This document shows positions 1 through 10,652 of a stretch of DNA of 64,000 bases, piece after piece. Below the pieces are notes generated by a model that saw only the letters and a list, made by a program, of their open reading frames with translations, did no database searches and had not been told where the DNA came from. How positions within the stretch are numbered: the stretch's first letter is position 1; each line of letters begins with the position of its first letter. This DNA comes from Climacium dendroides (lineage: Eukaryota > Streptophyta > Bryopsida > Hypnales > Climaciaceae). Position numbers and translations under genes: made by a program. Location: NCBI GenBank assembly GCA_950106755.1, contig OX467091.1:22647538-22711537 (forward strand), given 5' to 3'.

Positions 1-745
1 TGTCTACGTCTAGAAAGACACCGTCATGTCCACTAAGACGCATTTATGTCTATAGGAATACCACAATGTCACCCACTAGCTTCTACATGACATGAACGCG
101 CTTGGATAGAAGAAAAGAATGTATGTGCTACGTGTACTACGTTTGACATTGTGTGCTACGTCTAACATCTAGTGCTACGCCTAAGTCCTAACATCCTAGA
201 AGACACCAAAAATTTCTACGAGTTTCTTTATGTGGATATTGATATGTTCTGTGTGACGTTAAGTCCTACACATGCATGCTAAAAAAAAGCATTGGATTAG
301 GCTAAGAAACACTAGATCCCATGCACTACATGTCTTCTAGTGTTTTGCAATCACTGGTTTCCATGGCTAAGGAGGGCAACAAGCTTCGCACTTCAAAATT
401 GTAGTCCATTATAGGCACTACTTTCTTACAAGAATCCAATTTAGCATTAGACGGGTCCCCCCTTCTTGTCCATTTCAAATTGGCAAAGAACGCATTGTTT
501 TGGACATCAAGTCAGACAAGATGATGTCTGAGTTGATGTCTCGATGTCAATTCTGGTGTCTGCAGAAGCACGCGAATGTCAAGTTCCGACCTAAGTGCAC
601 TTTTCAAAAGTACAGCACCTGACGTCCCACGTGGGGTTGTTGCTCTGTGATGGGACTTAGACAAACCCTAAGTCCACCTTCGGCCTTTCTCTTCGTCCAG
701 CACCTCTTCCAATTCTTTCTTCACTGAGATTTGATTTTGGATAGT
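1..745. other. Gene-free left edge
   Basis: I see no supported coding region here. The stretch contains repeats of the words GTGCTACGT, CTAACATC and GATGTC, consistent with the left part of the decayed transposon-like unit that continues to about 7.9 kb. The unit's left end is probably outside the window. Confidence 0.5.
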
Positions 746-1024
746 ATGGCTCTTCCTACAACATTCCAAACTTCTTGTACACATTCACTTGGGGTAGAAG
801 CTGTAGCAAAGCAGGGAGTGGAGGATTTTCAGGTCCATCAAGTAAGTGCTAGCATGTTTCAGCACTTTGTGGACAGCATTGTTGCTGCTGCACTCACCTC
901 AAGGATGGACAAAGTAGGAGCTGGAGTAGACGGCAACCCTCGTCGCAATAGTCGCCTAAACAAGAACAAGCAACGTATAAACGACTTGGCACATTCAACG
1001 CATGAAGTTGCACCACTGGACAAG
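746..1024 (+). CDS. Possible first exon of an unrecognised transposon-type gene
   Basis: An open frame of 93 codons starts at ATG 746 and runs in phase 0 into a good plant donor (AAG|GTAAGA) at 1025. Another donor-like GTAAGTG lies inside it at 841. The predicted product is hydrophilic, and its second half is rich in Arg, Asn and Lys. I do not recognise it. It lies in the GAYGTC field just before a GC-rich island, so it may be the first exon of a gene of the same decayed mobile element as the pseudogene at 2642. No downstream exon could be joined with confidence. Confidence 0.3.
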
Positions 1025-1079
1025 GTAAGACATTTCTCTTGCACCACACCTTTGCGATTTCGCTTGCACCACAACTTGA

Positions 1080-1740
1080 CAATGGCAGCCTCCTGCTCCT
1101 TCCTCTCCCCTCCCCGCCCCGCAGCCACCCGCGGCCCCCTACCCCTGTGGCGGGAGCTCCCGCAGCTCCCCACCCCCGCGCAGCGACCCCGCAACTCCCT
1201 GCCCCCCCGCGGTCACAGCTCTTCGCCCCGCGAATGAAACTTCCATCCACTGCATTGTGTTGGCGGCGACGTTTTTCATCCGTAACACACTAGGGCTTCA
1301 ACTGGTGTCTTAGTGAACATCACTACAAGCTTCTGTGAGTCTCATGTATGAAATTGGAATTCCCTTGTGTGTTTGTTGATGCAAGTTTTTGGTTGAAGGA
1401 ACACTCGGTGGAGGAGGAGCGTGCGGAGGCGGAGCCTGGAAGTGGACGCGAAGGAGCAAAGGACTCCCACGCTCAAGCGGGGAACCCCGGCGCAAAGGCG
1501 GGGAGCCCCTGCATTGCAGCGGGAGCCCCCGGTGCCGCTGCGGGGAGCCCCCAGGCAGCGGGGAGCTCCCATGCTGTGTAGGCGGGGAGCCCCTAGCACC
1601 CTGCCGGGAGTGCCAACGGGGAGCCCCCCTGACGCCGCAGTTGGGAGCCCCTCCGCAGGGGGAGCTGTCCCGGGCGGGGGGAGACCCTCCGTAGTTTGGA
1701 GGTTGTCCACCATCCAGGTGGGAGCCCCACTTTTGTTGTT
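1080..1740. repeat. GC-rich island: C-rich tract followed by a GGGAGCCC array
   Basis: From about 1090 to 1215 the + strand is strongly C-rich, with runs of CCCC and CCCGC. From about 1440 to 1735 it turns G-rich, with about ten imperfect copies of GGGAGCCCC or GGGAGCTCC spaced some 20-35 bases apart. Many copies are self-complementary (GGGAGCTCCC; GGGGAACCCC). The composition contrasts sharply with the AT-rich surroundings. Short frames through it encode only low-complexity Pro/Gly/Ala/Arg peptides, so I do not call them genes. It could be a GC-rich subterminal or promoter region of the element. Confidence 0.6.
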
Positions 1741-2224
1741 TGTTTCTGTTTTAATTTTTTTTTGTTTTGATTTGGTGTGAATTTATTACCCTAAACCTTG
1801 AATCTCCTTTCTTGCACTCCACCACCTTGGTTTTCATTTGTAGGTGTGATTCTTGTTTTGGTTTATGAGAGTGGCATGACAAATTCCTTCATGAGATAGT
1901 TTGGTTTTGGTGCGATTTTCTTGAGACATGAATCAACTTCAAGACAAATTCAGCAAGTTTGTGAGTCCAGCCATCCATTCATGTTTCACCTACTGCAATG
2001 TAGGATCTACATTGCTTGCAGGCACCGGTTGTTAAATTTTGAAGGGTCTTTGATGTTATTTCCATTGTGTAAAGTGAAGTACTGATCTACTAAATCAAAC
2101 CTTCTGGTGTCAACAAGGACTTTCACATGCTCCTATGGATGTCAAAGTGGACATCAATGTGTCTAGTTGGCCAAATTTTTATTTTTTTTAATTTTGTGCA
2201 TGTAGGTGGATGATCATCCATTGT

Positions 2225-2525
2225 GGCATGCTAGTGTTCTTCTAGACACCCTTGTGTGAAAACTGATGTCACAAAAAGCTCCAGACGTCATAATGTCTAG
2301 TCTCTCGTGTCCTATTCGCAGATGAGACTACTATAGGGCCTCCCTTGTGGCGTAATAATGTTTTCCTAGACATGCAGGTGTCCAATGTGATGTCCTGAAA
2401 TGCATTATATGTCACGTTCTATGTTTTGGGGTGTCTTGTATGCCGTCTCGACAGAAGTTGGGTGTCCGTCGAGACGTCCTAATGTTTTCTCAGACGTCCA
2501 GATGCTAAAATTGATGTCCCGAAAT
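2225..2525 (+). repeat. Three degenerate copies of a ~110-bp unit
   Basis: Three stretches (about 2225-2290, 2345-2410 and 2470-2535) share the order 'TAATGTTTTC or TAGTGTTCTT, then CTAGAC, then a GTGTC or ATGC word, then TGATGTCC, then GAAATGCA'. They are imperfect and look like the residue of a tandem array. They include several of the GAYGTC words of the wider field. Confidence 0.4.
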
Positions 2526-2641
2526 GCACACTGTCACTGCATTTCAATTGGCCGTTTTGTTGTTGTAATTTTGTGTTGTGTTTGTCTTTCCTTCTGTTAT
2601 AGGTTTCAGGTGAGGCTTTTCATTCTTGGCCGCTATTGGAG

Positions 2642-5368
2642 ATGGCTCCCGTTGCTCGGAAGAAGCTACTTGTGAAACGGGTAGCACAGGGTCGGCATCA
2701 TCCCGACAATGACAACGACGACTCTACCGTGAAGGAGGTTCACGGTAGAGGTCGGCCACTCCCAGAGCAACAATCTAAGCAAAGGAATGATACATGGCAC
2801 ATGACTAGCTAGTCGTGTGAAGGACAAAGGGAAGGCTACAGCAAGTACCCCCGCCGCCCAAGAGGCGTCGCATGGGAGTGTCACAACATAGGAGGAACGA
2901 AGAAGAGTTGTCCATGAGCGAGGACAACTCTATTGAATCTGAGCAGAGGTAACCAACACCACCTAAACCTCTGCGGTTTTTCTATAGACATTGTGTTAGA
3001 CAGAGCATGCTGTCTTCTACATTTCAACGTCTTAGTCTGCTGTCGAAGTGGATGTCCAAGTTGATGTCTGAGTTGATGTCCTAATTGATGACCAACTAGA
3101 CGTTAACTTGTAAGTATTATTTGCATTTGAGGTTTTGTAGGAGCAGCTTTCGGTCTCTTGACAACGACGCGGATGAAGAAGATGACATAATCATCATGGA
3201 GAAGGAGCCCACTACACCTCTACATCGTAAACGCCATGTGAAGAAGGAGAGCAATTGCAAGCATAAGCAATATGTGGAGGTGGACAAACGCGGTCATCCC
3301 CATGGGAAGGCAACAACCTTTCTGATAAATGATGTCAAGGCTTTTGCCAAGGGACTGAATCCCTTGTTTGGTTGGGCTGACCAGCCACTGGATGAAAAAC
3401 AATGCTTCTTCGACAGAGTCTATGCAGGTAACGTCACGTAGCCAAGTTGCCTTAGGAGGCCCTCAATTCTTTTTCCAAATTTGATGTCCTCCTGGACATG
3501 TTCATGTTGAAGATGACATCTGGGTGAGCATCATCGTGCATTCTGTCTTGACGTCTGTAGCGGCGCTCAGTTGGATGTCTTCAATGATGTCCGTATGGAC
3601 ATCATTGTGCCACTGGAATTAAATTATTTCAAAAGTCTTATCGTTTGCAAGTGTTTATGTATTGTGGCCCTCTTATTTCAAACTGGGAGGTTAGAGGCTA
3701 CCAAGTGGAGATCAACCCGCAGTGGTTTCCACAGTACGTGACCAAGACCCTCATTAATCTTCGCCATAATTTGATGAAGATGATCGATGCAGGGTGCCCA
3801 AAGCCAGCAGATGTTGATGCTTTGGTGTAGCAGAAGTTACAAGAGAGGCGCAGCTCAGACTTGGCTAAGGAGAAGTTTGTGCAGATGCGTGCAATTTCCA
3901 AGGCAAAGGCGTCCAAGGAGACATAGATGAGGATCATTGAGAAGACTGTGATTGGCGAATTGGTGAGAGTCTTAAACTTCCTTGTGTTTATCATGTCTAT
4001 TCTGACATCATGCTGCATTGTATGATGTCTGTATTCATTATGCTCATGTCTGACTTGATGTTTTTCTAGACATCAATGTCTCAGTTTTTTGTAGAGCTCC
4101 TTTGCAACGCCACCTCTAATTTTTTTCATGTGCTAGACCCTACAACTTGAACGCATACCTTATGAACTAGAGGTGAAGGAGGCAACAAAGAAAGAGTATG
4201 CGCGGCAGCAAACGGAGGCACGCAAATTACCTCATGACTATGGTCCAGATATAGAAGAAGTGCGGGCCTCGACAGCAGAGTTGGGAGGGCACCTAGCTCG
4301 AGTAGAGGAACTTCTCCAACAACTCATTCATTCCATTGGAGGCAACAATCTTCAACAGCAGCTTGTCTCAAATGCAAGAGGTGTTGGTGAAAATGTTGGG
4401 GGCGGCATCATTCCTTTGAAGAAGGATGGTGCTGAGAATGTCTCCACAGACATCGGGGAGGATCTTCAAGTCAATACTGCAGACATTGGTGACACCGTTG
4501 AAGATGTCCCAAGCGACGATGGAGAGGAAGTTGACTACTTGAAGGACACCGTTTCAGATGTCGAGGCTGACAACAACGCTAGTGCAGATGTCGACGAGGA
4601 CGTCCAAGTGTCTGCTATGGAGAACATTCTGAAGCACAGCGATGCTTTTGAAGACGTCGGTAAGGACGCAGAGAAGTCTAGTACAAACCCATATACCATC
4701 TCCGTGGAAGAAGTTGTCCTTGCCCCAGTCCAGACGTCTAAACCAGCAGCAGAACCAGGGAGAGTGCAAGAGGTATTGTAAACATTGTAGACCATATAAT
4801 AGGAGTTCATTGGCTCACCTTCATGTTTATTTCCACATAAGAATTTGCTTTCGTGTTGTTGCATCCACTTGTAGTAAAAAATGTGATGAATGCCCATTTT
4901 GTAAAGTGTTTGGTGTTATCCCTTGGTCGTAGGTGGCAAATTTGCAATCTTATGGGTCATTGAGTCGATCCAATCGGGTCACAAGAAGCGTACCAGGTGT
5001 CAAGCTGTCAAAGTTTGTGGTCCCAACAAAGTCAACAAAGGCAGCCGCACCGAAGGCTTCGAAGCCAAGCCCTTTTTAGACGAGGAACCCCCCTAAGAAA
5101 GGAGAGGCACCACACAAAAAATGAGCACACGGTGAGGTTCTTTCCAATGTTAATGTTTGTATTGGAATTATGCCACCCTCATATATGGGCAGTGTTTCCA
5201 TGAACACAAAGTCGTTGATACCTGTGTTACATTGAATGCAAAGCGTGTTGTAGAAGACATCCTGGGAGACAAGAATACGTTAGCATCAGCAATGGGACGT
5301 CGCTGCAGACATTCGCATGTCCAGCAAGTAGTGGGAGTGTAGAAGCCGAAGTGGATGTCTTCAGCTAA
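2642..5368 (+). pseudogene. Multi-exon transposon-type gene, broken (En/Spm-PTTA-like?)
   Basis: Six candidate exons join in consistent phase: 2642-2948, 3141-3427, 3652-3962, 4137-4772, 4933-5131 and 5193-5368. All have GT-AG borders. The product would have a basic N terminus with a PPPPKRRR nuclear-signal-like patch, an acidic stretch, and a central part with a D-RG-P-GK-like segment followed by W..VP-type helical sequence. A coiled-coil region rich in Glu and Gln follows (about 4150-4370), then an acidic tail with repeated 'DVxxD' words. The frame shifts near 2800, and in-frame stops lie at 3828, about 3924 and about 5078, among others. The organisation recalls PTTA/En-Spm accessory transposase genes, but that family call is weak. 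Splice signals survive better than the reading frame. Confidence 0.45.
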
Positions 5369-5604
5369 AATTTTGTTATATATGTTTTGCTTTGTGTTCA
5401 TTTCTTTGTTCGGCTTAGAGTTCATTTTGAAATTCAGCTTTGTGTTCTACCGTGACCCTCCTTTGTGAGACATGGGATTTTTTTGTATTGGATTTTCTAT
5501 TCTATGAATATATCATAGACGTAGTCCCTTGTCACATCACAAGCAAATTGTGGATGTTCTTGATGTCAAAAGTAGCATAACATGTTGTGCAATCTTTGAA
5601 TTGT

Positions 5605-5835
5605 AACATCATAATGTCCAATACAATGCATACATGAAGCATTAGAGTGTCCCATACAGCGAATCCATAAAATACCGAAATGTCTAATACAATGCATATA
5701 GAAAACATCAGAGTGTCCCATGCAATGAATCCATAAAACATCAGAATGTCCAATATAATGCATACAGAAAACATTGGAATGTCCGATACAATGCATGCAT
5801 GAAACATTAGAACGTCCAATACAATGCATACATGC
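5605..5835 (+). repeat. 33-bp tandem repeat, seven units
   Basis: Seven head-to-tail units of 33 bp can be lined up. The core reads ATGTCCAATACAATGCATA, preceded by AACATCAGA-like sequence and followed by AGAAA or TGAAA. Two subtypes alternate over part of the array: one with AATACAATGCATAC, the other with CATRCAGCGAATCC. Because 33 is 11 codons, every frame gives an 11-residue repeat. The minus strand reads as Cys/Ile/Val/Leu/Phe-rich hydrophobic 11-mers. I see no sign that it is translated. Confidence 0.85.
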
Positions 5836-6188
5836 GTTCCCTGAGATGTCCCAAAAAATAAGTGTGTTCATAATTACATCTTCTTCTACGAAGATCAAAC
5901 AAGTGAACGTCGCTGCTAACATCCTACAATGCAAGAAGGCATCTGCTACCCTAGCATGTACTTGTGCTCGCTTGTGCAAGCAGACATCTCCTATGACAGG
6001 GTATGCTTTAAGAAGCACTCATGTGCAAACTCCACACGCTCGGATGGACATTTCAATTAGCATACAACTGTTTCACCTGACATCATTTAAGACACTTGGA
6101 CGTCCACAGCGATGTCTCAGAAGACATCCTAAAATGCTAGGCAGACTAGGCAAGTGGCCCCCCAAAACGCCATGTCAACATTTGCAGA

Positions 6189-6295
6189 TGCCACGTCAAC
6201 CAATTCCATCAGCACCGACGTGACATGCCACGTCACCCAATTCCGAGAGCATTGACGTGGCATGCCACATCACTTACACATCAAATGCCACATCA
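6189..6295. promoter_or_regulatory. Cluster of TGCCACRTCA (ACGT-core, bZIP-type) sites
   Basis: Within 107 bases there are five copies of TGCCACGTCA or TGCCACATCA or the reverse complement: 6189, 6226, 6253 (as TGACGTGGCA), 6263 and 6286. A further GACGTGACA lies at 6218. Two pairs are arranged as near-palindromes around CATG. GCCACGTCA is the classical G-box/C-box hybrid bound by plant bZIP factors. The nearest downstream coding region is the broken frame at 6678, so the cluster may be its promoter or a subterminal repeat of the mobile element. Confidence 0.4.
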
Positions 6296-6677
6296 TAGAC
6301 GGGCAATGGATGAAAAAAATGGCACTCTGGCTTTCCCGCACCTAGGTGGCAGCCACATGTCAACTTCTGAAGTTACTCGTTGACCGATGTTTTTTTGGAC
6401 ATCACGATGCTGGGCCTGCAAATCTGATGCAATATACCATGTTTTGGGCATGTCTATGGCAGCACGAAGTGATTGGACATCAGTGCAGACATAGAATGTA
6501 TCACGCGCAATGTCCGGGTGTCCAAATTGCGATGTCGCGGCAGACACAGTTTTTTATAATGTAACACATCCTCGACTCGAAGATATCCTCTGTGGAAGTC
6601 GTTACTTGATCAATATGTGGGCAAGTGTAGATATGGAGGCCGAAGGCAACTATGACTAGTCGACTATACTACTACTA

Positions 6678-7131
6678 ATGGAGCCATTTGAGAACCCGTT
6701 TGTGAACGAGCCGTTCATAGCTGAATTGCTAGAGATTTATGGGAAACTATGGCAATTCAAGGACAACATTGCCACTTGGTCATTCGGCATGAATAAGTAC
6801 AAGGACTACGTCTACCTTCCCTACCACGCTAAAGATCAGATGACCTTTTTACCATTGAAGCAAAATGAGAAAGTTTCAGTAATCGAAGAGCATCACCAAA
6901 ACTATGTTGTCATTGTGCTCTGGGACGTCGAGGAAGATGGTCGTCCTAGTGATCACTACCACTCTTATCCTAGACATAAGAAGTGATCACGCGCGGGTCG
7001 ACATGGCATATCTCGTCAGTACTTTGGAAGACTCTCAAATTATGGAGTTGGTGAGGACGTTTGAGGCATCGAAATATTTGCCCTGGATTGATGGTATAGC
7101 GTTCGTCATTTGTAGAAGGCTCAATAATATC
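6678..7131 (+). pseudogene. Unrecognised hydrophilic coding remnant
   Basis: A frame beginning at ATG 6678 gives 102 codons with a natural composition: Trp, Tyr and His rich, with a segment reading EEHHQNYVVIVLWDVEEDGR. It stops at 6984, and the sense of the sequence continues in another frame from about 6960 to 7131. That second piece contains LEDSQIMELVRTFEASKYLP. A frameshift near 6950-6970 is the simplest reading. I recognise no domain. It is probably the upstream part of the same gene as the remnant at 7485-7903. Confidence 0.3.
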
Positions 7132-7484
7132 TAAGGAGCTTTAGATCGATATGCAATTATACATGTGCAGCAAGTCCCTCCAATTGATGCGCCACTGAAT
7201 CGAAAGAAAGAAGATTGACTGACCCAGACCAGATAGTGACTACTTCGGGGAGCGTTGCAATAGGACAAGGGCGAGTGCATTTGGAGCCATAAAAGCGTCC
7301 GGAGACTCAATCCGAAGGTCCATCAAGTTCCAAGCCAAAGCGACCACGAGGAGCCACTACATCCAAATCTGCAGTGGCTGGCAGTTCTAGGTCAGCCTTA
7401 CGACTGTGGAGACAGTCGATAAAGAAAGAAAGGATTTTGAGAAGTTTGATGAAATTTAGAAAAAAATTTGGAATACTCACGCCG

Positions 7485-7903
7485 CTTGCTTTGTGTTGGG
7501 CCAAGACCCTATCGAAGTGTCAATCAAACAATGCTTTCTTGCAAAAGACGAGTATATTATTCAAAAGCTTGAGAGAGGCATTGTTGAGGACGTGAAGGAG
7601 CTCATCCAATTGGGCGACATTAAGCAAAGGCAACATATTTGCGTCACTCCCATGGACGCAAAAAAACGACTTTTGAAGTCCCCTCCCCTGAAATGGGATG
7701 ACATTAAGAACGGCGGATTTATGATAATCAATGGCCAACACAGTGTCACCGCCTCTCAGGAGTTGCAGGTTGAGGACTGTGGTGAAACGCGAAAGCGAGA
7801 ACTTCAAATGTGGGAGGCTTACGTTGTCTAAACCCTAGATCCAGAGATGTTGACGAACATCTCTGCCTTCTACAACTCCACCAACCACCTCAACCACGCG
7901 TAG
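7485..7903 (+). pseudogene. Remnant with an NGQHSV motif (ParB/sulfiredoxin-like fold?)
   Basis: The frame runs from about 7485 to a stop at 7829-7831. It continues in the same sense past that stop to 7903, with sequence ending FYNSTNHLNHA. Visible landmarks are an MDAKKRLL-K-PPLKWDDIKNGG segment, then MIINGQHSVTASQEL, then Lys/Arg-rich sequence and WEAYVV. A 'D/N-G-Q-H-x-x-x-A' turn followed by a helix is the hallmark of ParB/sulfiredoxin-type nucleotide-binding loops. I base the fold suggestion on that motif alone. Upstream (7310-7480) are Ser/Lys/Arg-rich frames with a KPKRPRG patch, suggesting a nuclear protein. It is probably transposon-borne. Confidence 0.35.
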
Positions 7904-8995
7904 GTACCCAACTCTCATTGTAGTTTATTTTGTTTGAAATTTTCCTCTTGCCATTTGAAACCTCTATATTCAATTAGCCCCCTCACCTTCGTTTTTTGAA
8001 AAATAAGCTTAGTTCGTGACTACATGTTCAATCAACATAAAAAAATAGATATGTGCAAACTTTGTGCATAAAAACTTAAGTTGGATTTTTTATCTCTAAG
8101 CTCTCATATAACTACATTTCCAAAAAAAGGTTCATAATATCATTGTAAAAAATGAGACATTAGAAGGGGTTTGAGGGCTTGGGAGGATTGTTTCAATCCT
8201 ATTCCCTAGATTAGGAATGCATCAAAATATTTAAATAATAAAATTTTAAAATTTAATTAAAATAATCAAAATAATCAAAATAATTAATATCATTTGATGT
8301 AGCATAATCATGGCCACATTATATTGTTGATTTGGTAGGGTTTCCATAGTTCCTTGCAATTTGGGAACTCATGAGAACTTGTTGTCTACTTTTGCCCTCA
8401 AACATCTTCTAATGCTACACAAGCCTATACAAAATCCATTTTGTCTCCCAAGGGAACTTAGGGATTTTTAGGGTTTAACCACTAACTTCAATGTTGCATG
8501 AAAGTTTCCTAAATACCAAAATTTGGTGCTTCATTTTTCTCTTATCTTTTCATTTTCTAGCTTGTGCGATTTGGCCATTATGTTTTTTGGTCCGTTTTTT
8601 AACCCCTAAATGCATGAGGCACCAAATTTTGGTGTTGACAATACTTTGAAGTTAAATAAAATCTAATTAATTTTTTAATTTTTAGTATTTTATATTTTTG
8701 ACAAATTCTTTTTGAAGTCTAGGTTTAGCATCAAAAATTTGATGTTGAAAATGATTGATTATGATTTTCTATTCAAGATTTTGTGCAAGGGTGTCCATTG
8801 CAATTTTGACTTTCTATAGTACTGAGGGCTCTTGAAAATGAGCCTCAAATACATTAAATCTTGGAGAAAAAATTGCATTAGAAATTCATTTAAAAAAAAT
8901 TGTAGAGTAGATTTTGAGAAGTTATGAATTGATTAGAGTTATGCATGTTAGACCCTTCAACCTCATATTTTTTTGGTGACCAATTTTTTAAAAAT

Positions 8996-9239
8996 TTGAC
9001 TTGCAAAAAAAAAGCTGAAAGATTTTCATAGTTTTAATACCTTCATGATCAAACATCATAATTTTTCAATTTATAAGTGATATTGTTGATTTTTTTATGT
9101 GATCTCTAATATGTTGGTTTGAATTTCTATAGTTAGTCTTAAAAAAAATTGATACAACTTATCAAAATGTTGACTTTTTGTTCAATTTAGAGCAAATTCA
9201 TAGGATCTCAAAACAAGTCTTGGGCATTTAAGGGTTAAT
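8996..9239 (+). repeat. Dispersed AT-rich repeat, copy 1
   Basis: This stretch matches 42662-42914 in the same orientation over about 245 bases. Shared blocks include AAAGATTTTCATAGTTTTAA, CATGATCAAACAT and TTCAATTTAGAGCAAATTC, and both copies end in GGNCATTTANGGGTTAAT. The copies differ by many substitutions and small indels, so the repeat is old. It has no coding capacity. Confidence 0.7.
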
Positions 9240-9893
9240 GCAATGCATCAGATTCAATGAATTGTCAATGATTATCGTGTGGTTACTATTCTTTCATGAA
9301 TCCGCACGTTAATTTACAATTTAATGCATTGTTATGATGCACACGATTTCTGCAAAGAATTTGTACTACTTTGTAATTGGTTTTAACTATGTGACTTCTA
9401 TACATTAATCACAAGTGTGCAAAAGACACTGATTATACACAAAAAATTATTATTTTTGTCGTGCATTTTATGTGCATTAATGTACATGGAAAATCCATGA
9501 CAATAATGTCATTGCTATTTGTATTGTAATAATGTTTATTAAATGGTATCAATGTTCAAAAAAACTTTGTCAATGTTAAATTGTTGATAACCATTCTAAT
9601 TAACAATAACTTTTTTTTCAACTAAATTTCTTGCATTTTGTTTGTTAACATCTAATTAGTATATATTTTAATGGCCTTCAAATTTTAACTTTATCTGCAT
9701 CCATCAATAGGCCACCAAGAAACTTGATGGCGTTCATAGGCACTTGGTCAAAATGAAGAATGGAAAGGTCTTTTTTATACTAAAATCTATTCAATGAACA
9801 CTCAAACAATATGAGATAACTTAAAGATGAGAGCTTGATCGGCGCTCACTCATTGTCAACTTGATGAAAACTTAGGAACTTTGTTCAAAGTAG

Positions 9894-10232
9894 AGATTCA
9901 GATCTTAGTTTGGCATAGTATAATACATTTTTTCAAAAAATATCAAACTAAAAAAAGTTGTCAAATTAAGTTAACTTTCACTTTCAAAAATCCATTTGTG
10001 ATATTAAGACTCCTATCAAAAGTTATAGACAAAAATCAAAGAAGATGATTGAAAATGTCAAATAAAATGTTCCTTGCTAACCCTCTTAGATTTTTGTCCA
10101 TAACTTTTGACAGGAGTCTTAAAATCACAAACAGATTTCTGGAGGTAAAAGTTAACTTGATTTGACACCTTTTCTTAGTTCAAAGTTATTTAAAAATGGT
10201 ATTCTACCATGCCTAAATGTGAACACAAATCT
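9894..10232. repeat. Long imperfect foldback (MITE-like) element
   Basis: The left arm (9894-about 10022) and right arm (about 10086-10232) are reverse complements with mismatches and small indels. Shared blocks include AGACTCCTRTCAAAAGTTAT, CAAATYAAGTTAACTTT and GGCATRGTA. The loop is about 60 bases. Arms of about 130-145 bp with no coding content fit a foldback or MITE-like element. I could not find a clear target duplication, so the family is left open. Confidence 0.7.
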
Positions 10233-10618
10233 TGTTTTTTAATTGACTTAGTATTGAAATTGTGAAAGATAAAAAAATTGATGTTAGTGCAATAATTATG
10301 TACGAACATGACGTTGTGTGATTATTGCATTAACTTTGTATGTCTCAAATAAGCACTAATGATGCATGAAGTAAGTCACCCATTGCTAAACTATTGAAAT
10401 CGTACGTTTCTAGTTATGCATAGTTATCGTATAACTTCAATAATTTAAATTCAAATATGAATGAGATGCCTATACCACATTGTAATCATGAATGATAATA
10501 GTATTAAAAAAATATTTTTAAATGAATGAATGTAACATGAAAGCTGTATACAATGATAATCATGCGATTATTATTGGCATTTCATGACAAGGGAACTTTG
10601 TGATGTGGTTCTTTCCAT

Positions 10619-10652
10619 TGAATAAAAATAAAATAAAAATAAAAATAAAATC
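10619..10652 (+). repeat. A-rich microsatellite (AAAATA-type)
   Basis: A short run built from AATAAAA/AAATAA words lies just upstream of the probable transcription start of the desaturase gene. Confidence 0.8.

Larger units (their letters stand above)
1..6600. repeat. Field of GAYGTC/GACRTC words
   Basis: By eye I count about 36 GATGTC/GACATC hexamers here, where roughly 3 are expected by chance, plus about ten GACGTC. They lie on both strands and in both the coding and intron-like parts of the pseudogene at 2642-5368. They often come in short runs, for example 515-545, 3050-3090 and 3560-3605. They fade abruptly after about 6550 and are not enriched in the desaturase or capping-enzyme genes. 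The field may be a binding-site array of the transposon it sits in, or the relic of a decayed tandem repeat. The function is inferred; the enrichment itself is directly visible. Confidence 0.7.
5369..6677. other. Spacer between two broken coding regions
   Basis: No gene is supported. The stretch holds a 33-bp minisatellite, many GAYGTC words and a cluster of TGCCACRTCA sites, each listed separately. Open frames across 5566-6018 on the minus strand exist only because the 33-bp repeat length is a multiple of three. Confidence 0.5.

Noticed and set aside
1039..1780. Overlapping Pro/Gly/Arg-rich frames on both strands
   Set aside because: They are products of the GC-rich tract and GGGAGCCC array, with low-complexity peptides in every frame.
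5566..6018. 150-codon minus-strand frame
   Set aside because: It is open mainly because the 33-bp repeat is a multiple of three; the flanking part lacks any recognisable content.
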